The notes beneath the pieces are model-generated. The model was not told where the DNA came from. It searched no databases and was given only the letters and a program-made list of their open reading frames with translations. Of a stretch of 7,997 nucleotides of DNA, positions 7,008 through 7,997 are shown in pieces. The stretch's first letter is position 1. Every line of letters starts with the position of its first letter. This stretch comes from UBA8437 sp003445035 (lineage in GTDB: Bacteria; Planctomycetota; Planctomycetia; Planctomycetales; Planctomycetaceae), in NCBI GenBank assembly GCA_937901285.1, contig CALCHI010000424.1:1-7997 (forward strand), read 5' to 3'. The position numbers and the translations under genes were made by a program.

Positions 7008-7277
7008 TCACCGTTGGCTCTGTTTCGAGTCGGCGGTGTGACATTGCGAGTCATTGTCCTCGTCGAGCGTATCCCAGGGAACCTGCCATTCCCACAATCC
7101 GCCGACGAGCAGCAGGAGAACAGTGGAGGTACCGAGTTTCAACGGCCAGTCCATCCACGAGCCGTTCCACCACAGAATTGAGGCGTAGAGACTGTTGCCA
7201 ATGAGACTGACGTTCATAGCGTGGCGACAAATGGATCGACAAGTCGCCTTGGGGTTCGCCTTTCTCAAGAGTCCCAT
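7008..7277 (-). CDS. Possible small membrane protein, 89 aa
   Basis: I do not recognise this protein. It has a basic N-terminus (residues 5-18 include R5, K6, K10, R14 and R18) and a Trp-rich middle (WW at 36-37, WMDWP at 41-45). One clear hydrophobic stretch covers about 46-63 (TSTVLLLLVGGLW), with a weaker one at about 22-38, and the tail is polar and acidic (LDEDNDSQ). A GAGGG lies 12 nt before the ATG (7290-7294 on the plus strand), which is somewhat far but usable. An internal Met21 (7217) has no such site. It fills the gap between the peptidase (61 bp away) and the sialidase (56 bp from the ATG at 6951), on the same strand, as expected for an operon member. Against it are its short length and the absence of any known family. 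It could be a chance ORF. Confidence 0.45.
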   Translation of the reverse strand: MGLLRKANPKATCRSICRHAMNVSLIGNSLYASILWWNGSWMDWPLKLGTSTVLLLLVGGLWEWQVPWDTLDEDNDSQCHTADSKQSQR

Positions 7278-7338
7278 GAGGATCGGTGGCCCTCAAATTG
7301 CCGTCGTTTGTCGTGCAACGATCTTTTGATCGTGGAAG

Positions 7339-7997
7339 TCAGGACTTCATCGACTTCTTCAATCTCTCGACGGTTGCCAACGCTTCCGCGACACACGAAT
7401 CCGTGAAATCGTCAAGCCGTTTACTGGTCTTGGCAGGCTTCCGGGATTTTCGTTCGGTGATCACATGTTGTTCGAGTGCGGCAGACCGCTGCAGCCACTG
7501 CCGTTCCAGTTGATCGAAGGCGTTGCGGACGATCGGTTGTCGTTTCCGGAATTGGGTACCGGTGTCGTCGCCCTTGATGCGGTCGAGCAGGTCGCGGAAC
7601 AGCCACCAGTAGGACTTTTTGGAGAAGGTGTCGTGTTTTGCCCGATCGGGACGAGTGACGGTCTTTCCCTGGCGACCGGCCCGGGTCAGGACCTTGGGCA
7701 GCCGGCTGGTAGCGGCAAACACGGGGATGTAGAGACCGGTGCACGGGGTGACCGGTGTCCACCACATCTGCGCAAGGCGATCATCCTTCTCGGGCAGAAT
7801 GAACACCGCCGAACTGGCCGTGTTGCCCCAGGTGAACTCGGCTGGCGAACTGTGCATGCACAGCGTCAGAAAATCCGGCAGCGCGGCATTGAAATTGGGT
7901 CCACCGAGAAAAGTTCCCTCGTAGTGGTCGCGGAGAACCCGCATGACCCACTGCGGCGAGATGTCTCCGTCTTCCTTCTGGCAGAGGAGTTGACGCG
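7339..7997 (-). CDS. C69/secernin-type peptidase, C-terminal part
   Basis: The gene runs off the right edge. The frame is open to 7997 and about 218 codons are present, ending in TGA at 7341-7339. An in-frame ATG at 7944 is probably internal, because the upstream codons (QKEDGDISPQWVMRVLRDHYEG) continue the conserved C69 block DVM.LLRDHYEGT. Further family-like segments are MHSSPAEFTWGNTASSAVFI, followed by MWWTPVTPCTGLYIPVFAAT (resembling the W-F-....S-VY-PFYAG segment) and then KSYWWLFRDLLDRI. A charged helical C-terminus rich in Lys/Arg follows. C69 enzymes are N-terminal-nucleophile hydrolases (dipeptidases); the catalytic N-terminal Cys would lie beyond the window, so activity cannot be judged. 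The secernin/dipeptidase assignment rests on motif memory and not on a search. The gene may be the first of a three-gene minus-strand transcript. Confidence 0.7.
   Translation of the reverse strand, partial: RQLLCQKEDGDISPQWVMRVLRDHYEGTFLGGPNFNAALPDFLTLCMHSSPAEFTWGNTASSAVFILPEKDDRLAQMWWTPVTPCTGLYIPVFAATSRLPKVLTRAGRQGKTVTRPDRAKHDTFSKKSYWWLFRDLLDRIKGDDTGTQFRKRQPIVRNAFDQLERQWLQRSAALEQHVITERKSRKPAKTSKRLDDFTDSCVAEALATVERLKKSMKS

Noticed and set aside
6952..7044. 31-codon N-terminal extension of the sialidase from the ATG at 7044
   Set aside because: The extension is polar and Arg-rich and would bury the signal peptide. The ATG at 6951 gives a normal one. The extension also overlaps the 89-aa ORF.
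7318..7333. ACGATC-TTTT-GATCGT inverted repeat after the peptidase gene
   Set aside because: It is only a 6-bp stem with no T-run on either side, so it is not supported as an intrinsic terminator; the next gene on the strand starts soon after.
7339..7944. Taking the peptidase as a complete 201-aa gene starting at 7944
   Set aside because: The frame is open through the window edge and the residues before this Met continue the conserved family block, so the gene is partial.

Overview
The window looks like chromosomal DNA of a planctomycete, most likely from the Planctomycetales/Pirellulales side of the phylum. The base composition is GC-rich (roughly 60 % by eye). Gene 1 opens with the FDPYHKWLGIPP-type J-like module that recurs in planctomycete proteins. 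A membrane-anchored alpha/alpha-toroid (prenyltransferase/squalene-cyclase repeat) protein is present, and so is a secreted sialidase with a BNR-associated N-terminal domain. No tRNA, rRNA, CRISPR array, insertion sequence or phage gene was seen.

Layout. Positions 1-262 hold no convincing gene, but contain two adjacent inverted repeats (64-92 and 94-116). Three plus-strand genes follow. The first (263-955) is a membrane protein with a J-like N-terminus and a PEGA-like C-terminus. The second (1064-2809) is an Hsp70/DnaK-like chaperone with an intact ATPase domain and a curtailed lid. The third (2806-4818) is a single-pass membrane protein with a C-terminal alpha/alpha-toroid and a lysine-rich tail. 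Genes 2 and 3 overlap by 4 bp (GTGA) behind a good Shine-Dalgarno, so they are very probably co-translated. Gene 1 lies 108 bp upstream of gene 2.

On the minus strand, converging on the first group across a 42-bp gap, come three more genes. In their reading order these are the C-terminal part of a C69/secernin-type peptidase that runs off the right edge (7997-7339), a possible 89-aa membrane protein (7277-7008), and a complete secreted GH33 exo-sialidase (6951-4861). Their gaps are 61 and 56 bp, so they may form one transcript.

How they may work together. The plus-strand trio pairs a J-like protein with an Hsp70 and a membrane toroid protein. This suggests a membrane-tethered chaperone system specific to planctomycetes. 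Two features are odd: the J-like module lacks the HPD tripeptide that normally stimulates Hsp70, and the Hsp70 lacks most of its helical lid. The minus-strand genes look catabolic: a sialidase releasing sialic acids outside the cytoplasm and a peptidase. No link between the two groups is visible beyond adjacency.
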